Assembly: GCA_902492045.1 (NCBI GenBank) | Contig: CABUKB010000001.1 | Coordinates: forward strand, 1 to 64,000 | DNA length: 64,000 nt | DNA from: an uncultured Oscillospiraceae bacterium | Lineage (GTDB): Bacteria > Bacillota > Clostridia > Oscillospirales > Acutalibacteraceae | Direction: 5' to 3' | Shown here: positions 35,329-44,600 of the stretch, piece by piece | How positions within the stretch are numbered: the stretch's first letter is position 1 | How the letters are laid out: every line of letters begins with the position of its first letter | Made by a program: the position numbers and the translations under genes | The notes under the pieces: model-generated | Seen by the model: only the letters and a program-made list of their open reading frames with translations | The model's database searches: none | What the model was told of the DNA's origin: nothing

Positions 35329-35982
35329 ATGCATAACGCCGACACCCTTTTTTGGGATCTGGACGGTACTCTGACCGATCCTTTTGAGGGAATCACCCAT
35401 TCCATCGTCTATGCGCTGCGTTTTTTTCATATCGAGGTGCCGGACCGGACCGTTCTTTGTCCTTTTATCGGCCCGCCGCTCAAGGACTCTTTTATGCGTT
35501 TTTACGGGTTTTCGGACGCGGACGCGGATCTGGCGGTCTCATATTACCGGGAATATTTTTCCGATAAGGGGTGGCGTGAAAACACCGTCTACCCCGGTAT
35601 TGCCGCGTTGCTCCGTTCGCTGCAGGAGGTGGGGAAACGGCATGTTCTCGCCACCTCAAAACCGGAAATATTCGCCGAACAGATCCTGGTCCATTTCGGT
35701 CTCCGGCCCTTTTTCGCCGCAGTGGCCGGCGGCGACCTGGAAGGAAAACGGGTGAAAAAAGAAGACGTGCTGAAGCACGCCCTGGAACAGACAGGAGCGA
35801 AAGCGTCTAGCTCCCTTATGATCGGCGACAGGAAATACGATGTGGAGGGAGCCCGCCGTGTGGGGATAGACTGTATCGGCGTCACCTACGGCTACGGATC
35901 CCAACAGGAGCTTCTGGAGGCCGGTGCCATCGCCCTGGCGGATTCCGTGGATGCGCTCCGCGACCTATTGCTCCCTCAATAA
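35329..35982 (+). CDS. HAD-superfamily phosphatase
   Basis: A 217-residue HAD hydrolase of the phosphoglycolate-phosphatase-like group. Motif I is WDLDGTLTDP (nucleophile Asp), motif II lies in VLATSKP, and motif III/IV spans KKEDVLKHAL to MIGDRKYDVEGARRVG. An alpha-helical cap covers about 16-80. The start at 35329 follows CGGGAGG. The substrate cannot be set from sequence. It lies about 95 bp after aroF and converges on the next gene with only 4 bp between. Confidence 0.9.
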   Translation: MHNADTLFWDLDGTLTDPFEGITHSIVYALRFFHIEVPDRTVLCPFIGPPLKDSFMRFYGFSDADADLAVSYYREYFSDKGWRENTVYPGIAALLRSLQEVGKRHVLATSKPEIFAEQILVHFGLRPFFAAVAGGDLEGKRVKKEDVLKHALEQTGAKASSSLMIGDRKYDVEGARRVGIDCIGVTYGYGSQQELLEAGAIALADSVDALRDLLLPQ

Positions 35983-35986
35983 CCGG

Positions 35987-36715
35987 TCATCGGACATTCA
36001 ATTTTTCCCGGCTTTTAACCAATTCCAGCATGGCCAAGGCCTCGCCGACAAGTTCAGAAGCATCCCTTGTCTGTTCGCCTTGGCTTATCAGGAGCTGCAT
36101 ACGGTGAAAAAGCTTATCTGCACGTCCATATATTTGCCGTTCGATATCCAGCACCACCGGCTGTTCGCTGCGTCCGAAAGGGGTATTGAACTCCAGCCGT
36201 TCCCTCAGACTGTCCAGCGATTTGCGCAGGCTCTCATACTCACGTACCTCCAAAAGCGGCTGCAGCCGGTGCAAGGAGGTCTGCATCTGCAATATCAAAA
36301 GCTGCATATCCTCCATCCGCACCTGCGGACCTCGCTTTACTGTCCGGCCTGTCAGGCGGAGTGAAATGATGCAGAGAAAGTAAACCATCAGCGCCAGCAG
36401 AGACCCGACGCCGTACCAAACCGGTTCGATCCAGGAACGGGTCAAATAGGTGAACGCCAGTGTGAAAAGAAAGTAAAGTAGGGCGATCAGCACCGGCGGA
36501 GCGGCGGAATTCACCCGCAATAGAACACAAAACACCGGCAGCGCCAGGATAAGCAGATCCAGGAGAAACAAAACCAGCAGGATATTGGCGATCATCCAGG
36601 GAAACAAGCCCTCTGCCAGGATCGACCGTGGGAAAACCAAGAGGGCTATGGTTCCGGCATCAACCAGGGCTAAAACAGCCAGCTTCACCACAAACAGGAT
36701 ACCGTTGCGCCTCAT
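35987..36715 (-). CDS. Membrane protein of unknown function
   Basis: A 242-residue protein with four membrane segments in the first half (about 8-30, 38-66, 72-92, 100-122). A cytoplasmic, charged, helical second half (about 128-240) is probably coiled-coil (EDMQLLILQMQTSLHRLQ, YESLRKSLDSLRERL). I do not recognise the family. It stands alone on the minus strand between the HAD gene and galK. Confidence 0.75.
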   Translation of the reverse strand: MRRNGILFVVKLAVLALVDAGTIALLVFPRSILAEGLFPWMIANILLVLFLLDLLILALPVFCVLLRVNSAAPPVLIALLYFLFTLAFTYLTRSWIEPVWYGVGSLLALMVYFLCIISLRLTGRTVKRGPQVRMEDMQLLILQMQTSLHRLQPLLEVREYESLRKSLDSLRERLEFNTPFGRSEQPVVLDIERQIYGRADKLFHRMQLLISQGEQTRDASELVGEALAMLELVKSREKLNVR

Positions 36716-36899
36716 AACCTTCCCCCTGTCAATTTGATAAGGACTATATGAATATTATATCGTATGAACTTATTTTTGACAATCCTCGCAGGTCTAACAA
36801 AATGAAGCGGAACTTTCAGTCATATAGTCTAATTTATTTTTCCGCTCTAAACCCCCGTATTTCAATTTGACAATATCGCCAGAAGCCCACTTTCCACTA

Positions 36900-36927
36900 T
36901 TGCAATATGTTCCGGATGCTTTATAAT
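36900..36927 (+). promoter_or_regulatory. galK promoter
   Basis: TTGCAA (36900-36905), 16-bp spacer, TATAAT (36922-36927), 45 bp before the galactokinase start. The rest of the AT-rich gap back to 36716 shows nothing else. Confidence 0.7.
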
Positions 36928-36972
36928 AAGAAAAGCATCCGGCATAAAATGGGGATTAAAGGAGAGCGGGAC

Positions 36973-38271
36973 ATGCCTTCGAGCAAAGAACTGTTTAAAG
37001 CACTGGACGGCGGCCGGTTTGATGCCTTGTTTACCCGTCTGTATGGCTCTGCGAACATCGCGTATCAGCGCAAACGCTACAGCAGTGCCGTCAAGTCATT
37101 TGTTGACCGTTTCGGAGACCGGAATAACCTGTATCTTTTTTCGGCACCCGGACGCACGGAAATCGGTGGAAACCACACCGACCACAATCACGGCCGGGTT
37201 TTGGCCGCCAGCGTAAACCTCGATGTGATCGCGGTAGCCGCTCCCTGTTCCGAGGCGCGGATCCGCGTCAAGTCCGCCGGGTATCCGATGGATACGGTGG
37301 AATTGAAAGACCTTGCTGTTCGTAAGGAGGAAAAAAACCGCTCCTCCTCACTGGTGCGGGGCATGGCCGCCCGATTTGTGCAGAGAAATGTCGCTGTCGG
37401 CGGATTCGACGCATATACCACTTCGGACGTACTCAAGGGATCGGGACTATCCTCCTCCGCCGCTTTTGAAATCCTCCTTGGCACGATCTTCAGTCATCTG
37501 TTCAACCAAGGAGCCCTTTCCCCCATTGAACTGGCCAAGGCCGCTCAATACGCGGAAAACGTCTACTTCGGGAAACCAAGCGGTTTGATGGATCAAGTCG
37601 CCTCCTCTGTCGGCGGCATCATGGCCATTGATTTTGCGGATCCCGAACAGCCGGAGGTCAAACGGATCCATTTTCCATTCTCCGATTGCGGGTATCACCT
37701 CTGTATCGTGGACACGGGGGGAAACCACGCCGCCCTGACGCACGAATACGCGGCTGTCCCGGCGGAAATGCGGGCTGTCGCACACTCCCTGGGCGTCGAA
37801 TATCTGCGGGACGCCTCGCTTTCCTTGCTGATTCCTCAAATTCCCGCACTGCGCCGCCTTCACGGAGACCGTGCCGTACTGCGGGCCATGCATTTTCTCG
37901 AGGAGAACGGCCGCGTGGTCCGGCAGGTAGAAGCCTTGGAATCCGGAAACTTTGAGGAGTTTAAACGTCTGGTGATCGAGTCGGGACATTCTTCCTTTGA
38001 ATATCTGCAAAACGTGTATGCCCCCGGCGATCCTGCAAACCAGGGACTGTCTTTGGCCCTCTGCCTGGCTCAACTCCATTTGAATGGCCGGGGAGCCTGG
38101 AGGGTCCACGGGGGCGGCTTCGGCGGCACGACCCAAAATTTTGTGCCGGACGATCGGCTCGCCTCCTTCCGGGATACCATGGAGACCGTTTTCGGCAAGG
38201 GGAGCTGCCACTCTTTGACCATCCGCCCCTGCGGCGGTATCCGCGTGGAGGCCGACGTTCTCCCCGACTAA
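36973..38271 (+). CDS. galK: Galactokinase
   Basis: A 432-residue GHMP-family sugar kinase. The galactokinase signature APGRTEIGGNHTDHNHG (about 57-73) is clear, with the ATP-binding KGSGLSSSAAFE (about 155-166) and the C-terminal VHGGGFGGTTQNFV. It phosphorylates galactose at C1 in the Leloir pathway. No galT or galE lies beside it, so the rest of the pathway must be elsewhere. The start at 36973 has AAAGGAG 8 bp upstream. Confidence 0.93.
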   Translation: MPSSKELFKALDGGRFDALFTRLYGSANIAYQRKRYSSAVKSFVDRFGDRNNLYLFSAPGRTEIGGNHTDHNHGRVLAASVNLDVIAVAAPCSEARIRVKSAGYPMDTVELKDLAVRKEEKNRSSSLVRGMAARFVQRNVAVGGFDAYTTSDVLKGSGLSSSAAFEILLGTIFSHLFNQGALSPIELAKAAQYAENVYFGKPSGLMDQVASSVGGIMAIDFADPEQPEVKRIHFPFSDCGYHLCIVDTGGNHAALTHEYAAVPAEMRAVAHSLGVEYLRDASLSLLIPQIPALRRLHGDRAVLRAMHFLEENGRVVRQVEALESGNFEEFKRLVIESGHSSFEYLQNVYAPGDPANQGLSLALCLAQLHLNGRGAWRVHGGGFGGTTQNFVPDDRLASFRDTMETVFGKGSCHSLTIRPCGGIRVEADVLPD

Positions 38272-38361
38272 CCGCTCGAATCGCGGGGCTGGGGCGGCCA
38301 CCCGGAACGGGCGGCAATCGCCCGTCCCCCCTCGGCTTTTTCGCTGCCCTATGTCATCTCT

Positions 38362-38399
38362 AAAAACGGCCGGATGCTTCGCCATCCGGCCGTTTTTAT
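38362..38399. terminator. galK terminator
   Basis: AAAAACGGCCGGATG pairs with CATCCGGCCGTTTTT around a 6-nt loop, flanked by A and T runs; it can act in both directions. Confidence 0.92.
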
Positions 38400-38522
38400 T
38401 GTCGCCGGATCCTATCTTCGCGGAATCAAAATTTCCATATAACGGTGATAATCGGCGGTTTGTCCCGACTATATATGGAAATAGAGCATTTTAGGCGTAC
38501 GATAAACGGAGGCGACCGCAGC

Positions 38523-39413
38523 ATGTATAAAACCCTACGGATCCGCAAAGCGCTTGCCGGCGCGATAGCAGCGGCCATGACTATCACCGCAAGCGGAGGG
38601 GCGGCGTTTGGAATCATCACCGCCGTGCAGGCAGACGCCGACGCCAGCACAGAGGAAAAAATCGACCTTCCCATCGTCATGTATCACGGCCTGCTCAAAG
38701 AGGAAAAGCGGCAGGGGCCATACGTCATATCTCCCGATCTGTTTGAACAGGATCTCCGCTATTTGCAGGAGAACGGCTATACCACCATTGTCATCGCGGA
38801 CTTAATCGCGTATGTGCGGGATGGAAAGGCGCTGCCGAAAAAAACGATTATGCTGACCTTTGACGACGGTTACTACAACAATTACCTCTATGCCTTTCCA
38901 CTGTTGAAACAATATCACTGCAAAATGGTGCTCTCCCCCATCGGGCGTTATACCGATGAATATACCCAAAACCGGGATACCCATCCCAATTACGCCCACT
39001 GCAACTGGGATGTAATCCGAGAAATGATGGATTCCGGATTGGTGGAATTTCAAAACCATTCCTATAATCTGCACTCCATCGGCAATGGACGAAAAGGGGC
39101 AAAAAAGAAGGCGGTCGAAAGCCTGGTGGATTACCGCACGCTTTTAGTGGACGACGTGATGAAAATGCAGGACCGCATGCACGATGAGACCGGCTATACT
39201 CCCACGGCGTTCACCTATCCCTATGGGGCAGTGAGCCGGGAATCCCTTCCCATCCTCAAGGAGCTGGGCTTTCAGGCCACTCTTATATGCGAAAGCCATA
39301 TCAACACCATTACCCGCGATCCGGACAGTCTGTATGGATTGGGCCGCTACCTTCGGCCGCCTAAAACCAGTTCTGCCGCCTTTTTCCAAAAAATATTGCC
39401 AAAGGAGCCGTGA
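38523..39413 (+). CDS. Secreted polysaccharide deacetylase
   Basis: A 296-residue NodB-type deacetylase with an N-terminal signal or membrane anchor (about 8-38). The catalytic region shows IVMYHG, MLTFDDGYYNN (catalytic and metal-binding Asp pair), FQNHSYNLH (metal His) and FTYPYGAVS. Family members de-N-acetylate peptidoglycan or related glycans outside the cell. The start at 38523 has GGAGG 10 bp upstream; an earlier in-frame start has none. Only 6 bp separate it from the amidase gene, so a joint cell-wall role is likely. Confidence 0.9.
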   Translation: MYKTLRIRKALAGAIAAAMTITASGGAAFGIITAVQADADASTEEKIDLPIVMYHGLLKEEKRQGPYVISPDLFEQDLRYLQENGYTTIVIADLIAYVRDGKALPKKTIMLTFDDGYYNNYLYAFPLLKQYHCKMVLSPIGRYTDEYTQNRDTHPNYAHCNWDVIREMMDSGLVEFQNHSYNLHSIGNGRKGAKKKAVESLVDYRTLLVDDVMKMQDRMHDETGYTPTAFTYPYGAVSRESLPILKELGFQATLICESHINTITRDPDSLYGLGRYLRPPKTSSAAFFQKILPKEP

Positions 39414-39419
39414 TGCCTC

Positions 39420-40157
39420 ATGCCGCGTATCTATCTAAGCCCTTCCCTTCAGCAAAACAATCCCTATGTAATCGGCGGTTCAGAGGAATATTATATGAAT
39501 CTTGTCGCCGACGCCATGGAACCCTATCTCCGCTCATCCGGCATCGCCTTTACGCGCAACGATCCGGAACAGACGCTGTCTCAGGTGATCGCCCAATCCA
39601 ATGCGGGGGATTATGATCTCCACCTCGCGCTGCATTCCAACGCGGCCGGCGCGGCCAATGCCGGTCAGGTCCGGGGAACCGACGTGTATTATTATCCGGG
39701 CAGCACCAGAGGGAAACGGGCCGCCGACATAATTGCGGAAAATTTTAAAAACATCTATCCGAATCCATCCCTGGTCCGGACTGTGCCCACCACCACACTG
39801 GCGGAAGTGGTCCGCACCCGCGCTCCCTCTGTTCTGGTGGAAATCGCCTACCACGACAACGTGCAGGACGCGGAATGGATCCGGGACAATATCCAGCCGA
39901 TAGCCCGCAATCTGGTTCAGTCCCTCACCCAATATTTCGGCATCCCCTTCATCGAAGCGCAACCCGCCAGAGAGGGACGGGTAGATACGGTGCGCGGAAA
40001 CCTTAACCTGCGCAGCCGCCCCAGCCTGGATGCACCGATCATCACCACCATTCCCGATGGTTCCCCTGTCATCGTATACGGCCAGTGGCAGGACTGGTAT
40101 GTAGTTGAATATATGGGCCATATCGGATATGTCAGCAGCCGTTACATTGAAGTCTGA
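39420..40157 (+). CDS. N-acetylmuramoyl-L-alanine amidase with SH3b domain
   Basis: A 245-residue protein. Residues about 1-175 follow the Amidase_3 fold, with GGSEEYYMN (metal Glu), LALHSNAA (metal His) and VLVEIAYHDN (catalytic Glu). The usual N-terminal DPGHGG, which supplies the first zinc His, is replaced by YLSPSLQQN. A bacterial SH3 domain (about 185-245, GNLNLRSRPSLDAP) should bind wall peptides. No signal peptide is present, so export would need another route. It appears cotranscribed with the deacetylase. Confidence 0.85.
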   Translation: MPRIYLSPSLQQNNPYVIGGSEEYYMNLVADAMEPYLRSSGIAFTRNDPEQTLSQVIAQSNAGDYDLHLALHSNAAGAANAGQVRGTDVYYYPGSTRGKRAADIIAENFKNIYPNPSLVRTVPTTTLAEVVRTRAPSVLVEIAYHDNVQDAEWIRDNIQPIARNLVQSLTQYFGIPFIEAQPAREGRVDTVRGNLNLRSRPSLDAPIITTIPDGSPVIVYGQWQDWYVVEYMGHIGYVSSRYIEV

Positions 40158-40185
40158 TACGGCCGGATTCCCCCAATCCCCCATG

Positions 40186-40224
40186 AGCCAAAGCCGTCTC
40201 CTTGGGAAGACGGCTTTGGCTTTG
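40186..40224 (+). terminator. Hairpin after the amidase gene
   Basis: AGCCAAAGCCGTCT pairs perfectly with AGACGGCTTTGGCT (14 bp, 8-nt loop), followed by TTGG. The T-run is weak, but the position 28 bp after the stop codon fits a terminator. Confidence 0.6.
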
Positions 40225-40296
40225 GTTGCGCTATGTGGGCAAAAGGTTCCTTTTGTGATGTTGTGGTCAGCCGATGCACATTCCTGCTAAAGATAG

Positions 40297-40332
40297 AAAA
40301 TCCCTTCGGTCGTTTGACCGAAGGGATTTTTG
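40297..40332. terminator. Terminator of the large minus-strand RNA
   Basis: AAAATCCCTTCGGTC and GACCGAAGGGATTTT form a 15-bp stem with a 4-nt loop. On the minus strand the stem is followed by TTTTCTATCTTT; on the plus strand a short T-run also follows, so it can stop transcription from either side. Confidence 0.88.
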
Positions 40333-40388
40333 AATTTTCAACCGATTTTCTTGCGAAAATCACCGGCTTGCACCGGACTGAAACGAAA

Positions 40389-40403
40389 ACATGGGACTCA
40401 CCC
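40389..40403 (-). repeat. 3' copy of GGGTGAGTCCCATGT
   Basis: The exact 15-nt element is repeated at 40788-40802 in the same orientation, about 400 nt apart. Here it forms the tip of a hairpin with the flanking AAACGAA/TTCGTTT. Confidence 0.9.
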
Positions 40404-40787
40404 ATTCGTTTGTAATATTGTACACATTACACCGCCGACGCGGGTAGTGCACAGGACCGTGAGTAAACGCGATCTATATAAAATATTCACTTTTATCCGT
40501 GGGAACTTTTCAAGCTTTTCGTTTTACAGGCGTTATGTCCGGACCTTTCATCCGGTTTAGGCTATCCGCTCCCACAGAAACGGTCGCCAGGAATTTCCCA
40601 GGTCACTTCGATTCATAATCGGTCAGGATTTCCTTTCGGTCGATGCAGGAACCGCGGTATCCGCGTCTATATTCCTGCGATGCCAATCGGCGATACCTCA
40701 TACATGCCTAACGGGAAGTTCCTAGAAGACCCGCCCGCAGAGGCGCCGTCCCCTGCCGGGCTGAAGACTGGGCGTCGCTGTCGCTGT

Positions 40788-40802
40788 ACATGGGACTCAC
40801 CC
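40788..40802 (-). repeat. 5' copy of GGGTGAGTCCCATGT
   Basis: Identical to 40389-40403. It lies about 45 nt into the predicted RNA and forms a hairpin closed by ACATG/CATGT. Confidence 0.9.
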
Positions 40803-40850
40803 CTTTCCTGCATGTTCTGGTCTTTTCTGTTCTTCTCTGTTTCTGGTTAC

Positions 40851-40879
40851 AGTATACCGGATCAATTGTAAATTGTCAA
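40851..40879 (-). promoter_or_regulatory. Consensus promoter of the large minus-strand RNA
   Basis: On the minus strand TTGACA (40874-40879), 17-bp spacer, TATACT (40851-40856): nearly perfect sigma-A consensus, in an AT-rich island. Confidence 0.9.
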
Positions 40880-41026
40880 TAGTTTTTTTGTGAATATTCT
40901 GTAAACCGTTGTGAAATACTAACGGCAAACGTTTTCCTGCATTCCCATCTTGACGAACGATGTGGAAGAGGGTATGATAAAAGAGCAAAATAAAGAGCGG
41001 CCGGGCCGCAGGATGGAGCATAAACG

Positions 41027-41341
41027 ATGGCCGATGAATATGGTGCAGATCTGGTAACGGTTTTGGATGACGAAGGAAACGAACATCAATTTGAACTATT
41101 GGATGCCATTGAGACAGACAATGGCCGGTACGTCGCCCTTTTGCCTGTCTACGACGATCCATCCGATCTGGTGGACGGCGACGGGGAACTAATCATTCTG
41201 GAAGTGGACGAGGAAGACGGAGAAGAGACCCTGGTCCCCATCGAGGATGAAGACACCTTCGATGAAATCGCCGGACTGTTTGAGGAACGACTCGCCGACC
41301 TGTACGAGATCGAGGATATGGATTCCAGCGAATGGAACTGA
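41027..41341 (+). CDS. DUF1292 (YrzB-like) protein
   Basis: A 104-residue, strongly acidic protein of the DUF1292 family: LVTVLDDEGNEHQFELLDAIE at the start, YVALLPVYDD in the middle, and an Asp/Glu-rich second half (IILEVDEEDGEETLVPIEDED). The family is widespread in Bacillota and usually sits in translation- or RNA-processing-related neighbourhoods; its function is unknown. The ribosome-binding site is modest (GATGGAG, 10 bp upstream). Confidence 0.88.
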   Translation: MADEYGADLVTVLDDEGNEHQFELLDAIETDNGRYVALLPVYDDPSDLVDGDGELIILEVDEEDGEETLVPIEDEDTFDEIAGLFEERLADLYEIEDMDSSEWN

Positions 41342-41344
41342 TTT

Positions 41345-41545
41345 TTTCCTGCCCTGTGCGTGGACTGCCGTCTTTTAACCCTACTACAGATTTGTTTCGG
41401 GAGCTTGGCTCCGAAAGCGGATTGCAGACCTCCCCATTCATTTGGGACGAAGGGAGCGCGAACCTTTCGGGCGGCGCCCACCTGCTCGGTATGGTAGCAG
41501 GTTATCCAGACGGCAATACGGCAGGGCGGGGTTTATTTTTTTATT
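41345..41545 (+). ncRNA. ssrS: Possible 6S RNA
   Basis: About 200 nt can fold as a long rod. The closing stem pairs CCTGCCCTG (41348) with CAGGGCGGG (41522), GCCGTCT (41367) with AGACGGC (41508), and AACC with GGTT. Inside are an open central region with a small 3'-side hairpin (ACCTGCT/AGCAGGT) and a terminal arm pairing CCGAAAG with CTTTCGG and CTCCC with GGGAG. A T-rich run (TTTATTTTTTTATT) follows. Length, rod shape and 3'-side bubble hairpin fit 6S RNA, which binds sigma-A RNA polymerase. No clear promoter was seen; another structured RNA is possible. Confidence 0.45.
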
Positions 41546-41633
41546 CTCCGATAGGATGAACGGTGGCGTTCATTTTACCTGCACCTTCCCTGTTCTATCC
41601 CCATGGTCTCCATATGACGCCATACGGAATTAC

Positions 41634-41675
41634 AAAGACAGCGCCAGATTCCGAAAGGAATCGGCGCTGTCTTTT
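41634..41675. terminator. Bidirectional terminator
   Basis: AAAGACAGCGCC-AGATTCC pairs with GGAATC-GGCGCTGTCTTT around a short loop, with A and T runs on the two sides. It ends the convergent MacB-like gene (minus) and any plus-strand transcript. Confidence 0.88.
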
Positions 41676-41691
41676 AATAACAAAGCATGCC

Positions 41692-44600
41692 TCATTCGCT
41701 TCTCAGTGCGACAACCGGGTCTTTTTTCGCGGCGCTCTTAGAGGGAATAATTCCAGCGATTAACGTCAGGAGCATGCTAATCAGGATAAGCGCAATCGCC
41801 ACAGGAACGGGCAGGAAAGCGTTTAGGCCGCTGATCCCGGTAAGGCTGTGCAGAATCAAGTTGATCGGGATACACAGCAGATAGGTGATCAGGACGCCTA
41901 AAACGCCGGAAACAAAACCGATGATAAGGGTTTCCGCATTGAACATACTGGATACATTCCGTTTGGAGGCCCCGATGGCCCTGAGAATGCCGATTTCCTT
42001 GGTGCGTTCCTGTACCGAAATGAGCGTGATGACCCCGATCATGATGGAGGATACAACCAGAGAGACCGCTACAAACGCGATCAGCACATAGGTGATGGCG
42101 TTGATAATGGAGGTCACAGAGGACATCATCAGCCCCACATAATCGGTATAATGGATTTCGGAAAGGTCGTCCACCGATTCGTTATAGGCGGCGATGGCGT
42201 TTTCAATGATCTCTTTGTTTTCAAAGGTGGAGGCGTAAATGCTGATGCTGGCCGGGTCATCCAAGTCCATATAGCCGAGCTTGACCAGGTTATCCTCGTA
42301 ACTGGAGTCGGAGAATACCAAAACCCCGTCATAATAATTGACCAGCTGTTCCTGCGTATAGTTGGGCAACGCCGCATCCAGGGCCGCCGCCAACTGGGTA
42401 TCGCTCATTCCGGAAAGCTGTGCCTGGACCTGTTCGGCATACTGTGTTTTGGCCTGTTCCGTCACAGCCTCGGTAAACAAACCGGTCAATTCCTCGTCGG
42501 ACATGGCGGAGATATAGCCATCTATTTCCTCTTCGCTCATTCCTATCTGCTGGGACAGCGCCTGGCTCATCACTTCTTCCATATCGGCGCGGGTCACGTT
42601 ACCCAACGCCTGAGAAACCATCGCATCCAATTCATCCTGAGAGGGCAGACTCATCATCTCCAGATAGGCGGAGGCTTTTTTCCCTTCATCGAGAGAGGCG
42701 ATATAGGCCAAAAATTCCTCTGCCTTCTCCTGATCGGAAAGATTGCCCGTGTTCTCCGGAAAGGGAAGCCCTGTAAAGATATCGGTGGACGGCGAATCCA
42801 ACTGAGCCTGTACAGCGGCTGCATTTCTGGAGTTTTCGATGACATATTCCGTCAGCTCGCTTGTGTAGCCGATCGTTCCGGAAAGCATGGTAGACACCGC
42901 ATCTTCGTTGGGCCGGATGATGCCGGTGATCTTCAGGTCAAGCCCGTTGTCATACAGGTATTTCATGCCAGCCTGCGTATCCCGCAAATCCAGATACCGC
43001 CCCGTGGATTCTTCCCGGGTGAAACAGTCCGCGTTGAAAACCGTGCGGAATTCCATTCCGCAAATGTCTTCATAGGACCACTGTTGTTCCGGAATCTCGA
43101 TACTCTCCTGATTGAAGGCTGCCTGCGCTAGTGCGTCAATGTCCTTCTTGGATTTCAAGCCTAACGCATAGAGGGTTAGGTCGTCGACTTCGTTATTCTC
43201 ATCAACCACCAGAACCACCTCGTTATAGGCGGTGGGCCACGACCCGTAGATCACGTCGTACTGCTTTTCCAACACCGGGCTAATCAGTTCCCCGTTCTGC
43301 CCCGCCAGCATTTCCTGCCACAATACCGTGGAGCCCACAGGGGAAAGGCTGGATATGGCTTCCATACTGTCGGCCATGCCGTACTCCTCGCTCATGTTCA
43401 GGATGGACGAGAGATCCGTGCCGAAATACTCCATCAGCAGATCTTGAAGCAGGGCTTTGGTATCGGATTGAATGACTGTACCGTCCACATTTTTGGTAAA
43501 GACCAGAAGATCCATGTCATAGGTGTACTGCACGCCACTGACGGCATTGCTCAGGCTTTCCGGATCCTCGGTTTCTTTTTTCAGTTCCTCTTCCAGATAG
43601 GCTTTAAAAGCCTTCAGGTCGTTATCCCCCGCATCCATATGGTTGAGGGAGTTGACCAGTTCATACACCATGGCCTTTTGATACACCGCGTCGTTCTCAT
43701 GTTCGGATGTGGAAGACGCTTTTCCCATAAAGGTTTGCAGCAGGGTTCCCATGTCCATGTTCTGGGATTCCAGCGTCAAAGGATAGGAAGACAGCGTATC
43801 TTCCTGCAGGGTGTTGATATAGGCGGTGGTTCCCTGGGAAACCGCGAAAATCAGGGCGATGCCGATGATACCGATGCTGCCCGCAAAGGAGACAAGGGCG
43901 GTACGCTTTTTCTTGGTGAACAGGTTTTTTAGCGAAAGCCCAAAGGAGGTGGCAAAGGACATGGAGGGCTTTTTTCCTTTTTCACGCGTTTCCTTCCGGG
44001 ATATTGCCGCATCCTGTTCCTCATTGATTTCTTCTTGGGTAAGCGGGGCAGAATCCCCGATGATCTCGCCGTCCAGCATCCGAATGGTGCGCGTCGCGTA
44101 TCTCTCTGCCAAATCCGGGTTGTGCGTTACCATAACCACAAGGCGGTCAGAGGCGATCTCTTTGAGAATATCCATCACCTGCACGCTGGTTTCGGTATCC
44201 AGGGCGCCGGTTGGCTCGTCGGCTAGTATGATATCCGGGCTGTTGACAATGGCGCGGGCAATGGCCACCCGTTGCATCTGTCCGCCGGACATTTCGCTGG
44301 GCTTTTTGTTCAGCTGGTTCCCAAGTCCTACCTTTTTCAGCGCCTCTTTGGCGCGTTTTTTGCGCTCCGCTTTAGAGACGCCGGAAAGGGTGAGCGCTAG
44401 CTCCACGTTCTGCAAAACGGTCTGGTGAGGGATCAGGTTGTAGCTTTGGAACACAAACCCGATGGAGTGGTTCCGGTAGGTATCCCAGTCCCGGTCTTTA
44501 AAATCCTTGGTGGAGCGCCCGTTGATGACGAGGTCTCCGCTGGTGTACTGATCCAGACCGCCGATGATATTGAGCATAGTGGTTTTCCCGCAGCCGGACG

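Larger units (their letters stand above)
40297..40844 (-). ncRNA. Probable large structured noncoding RNA (~550 nt)
   Basis: On the minus strand a perfect promoter (40851-40879) and a strong terminator (40297-40332) bracket about 550 nt without a convincing gene. The RNA can form many hairpins: ACATG...CATGT enclosing GGG/CCC near the 5' end, GCCCG-CAG/CTGCGGGC, GCAGGAA...TTCCTGC enclosing CGCGG/CCGCG, CCGGA/TCCGG, AAACGAA...TTCGTTT enclosing TGGG/CCCA, and GATTTTC-GCAA-GAAAATC near the 3' end. GGGTGAGTCCCATGT occurs once near each end. I checked remembered core motifs of RNase P, tmRNA, SRP RNA and cobalamin riboswitches and found none. Size and complexity recall ornate large RNAs such as OLE or ROOL, but I cannot assign it. 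Confidence 0.65.

Noticed and set aside
40297..40844. RNase P RNA, tmRNA, SRP RNA or a cobalamin riboswitch as the identity of the large RNA
   Set aside because: The remembered core sequences (GAGGAAAGTCCGGGCTC, the resume codon and CCA end, the SRP tetraloop region, the B12 box) are not present on either strand.
40797..41162. 121-codon minus-strand frame overlapping the large-RNA promoter
   Set aside because: No ribosome-binding site, crosses the consensus promoter and opposes the DUF1292 gene.
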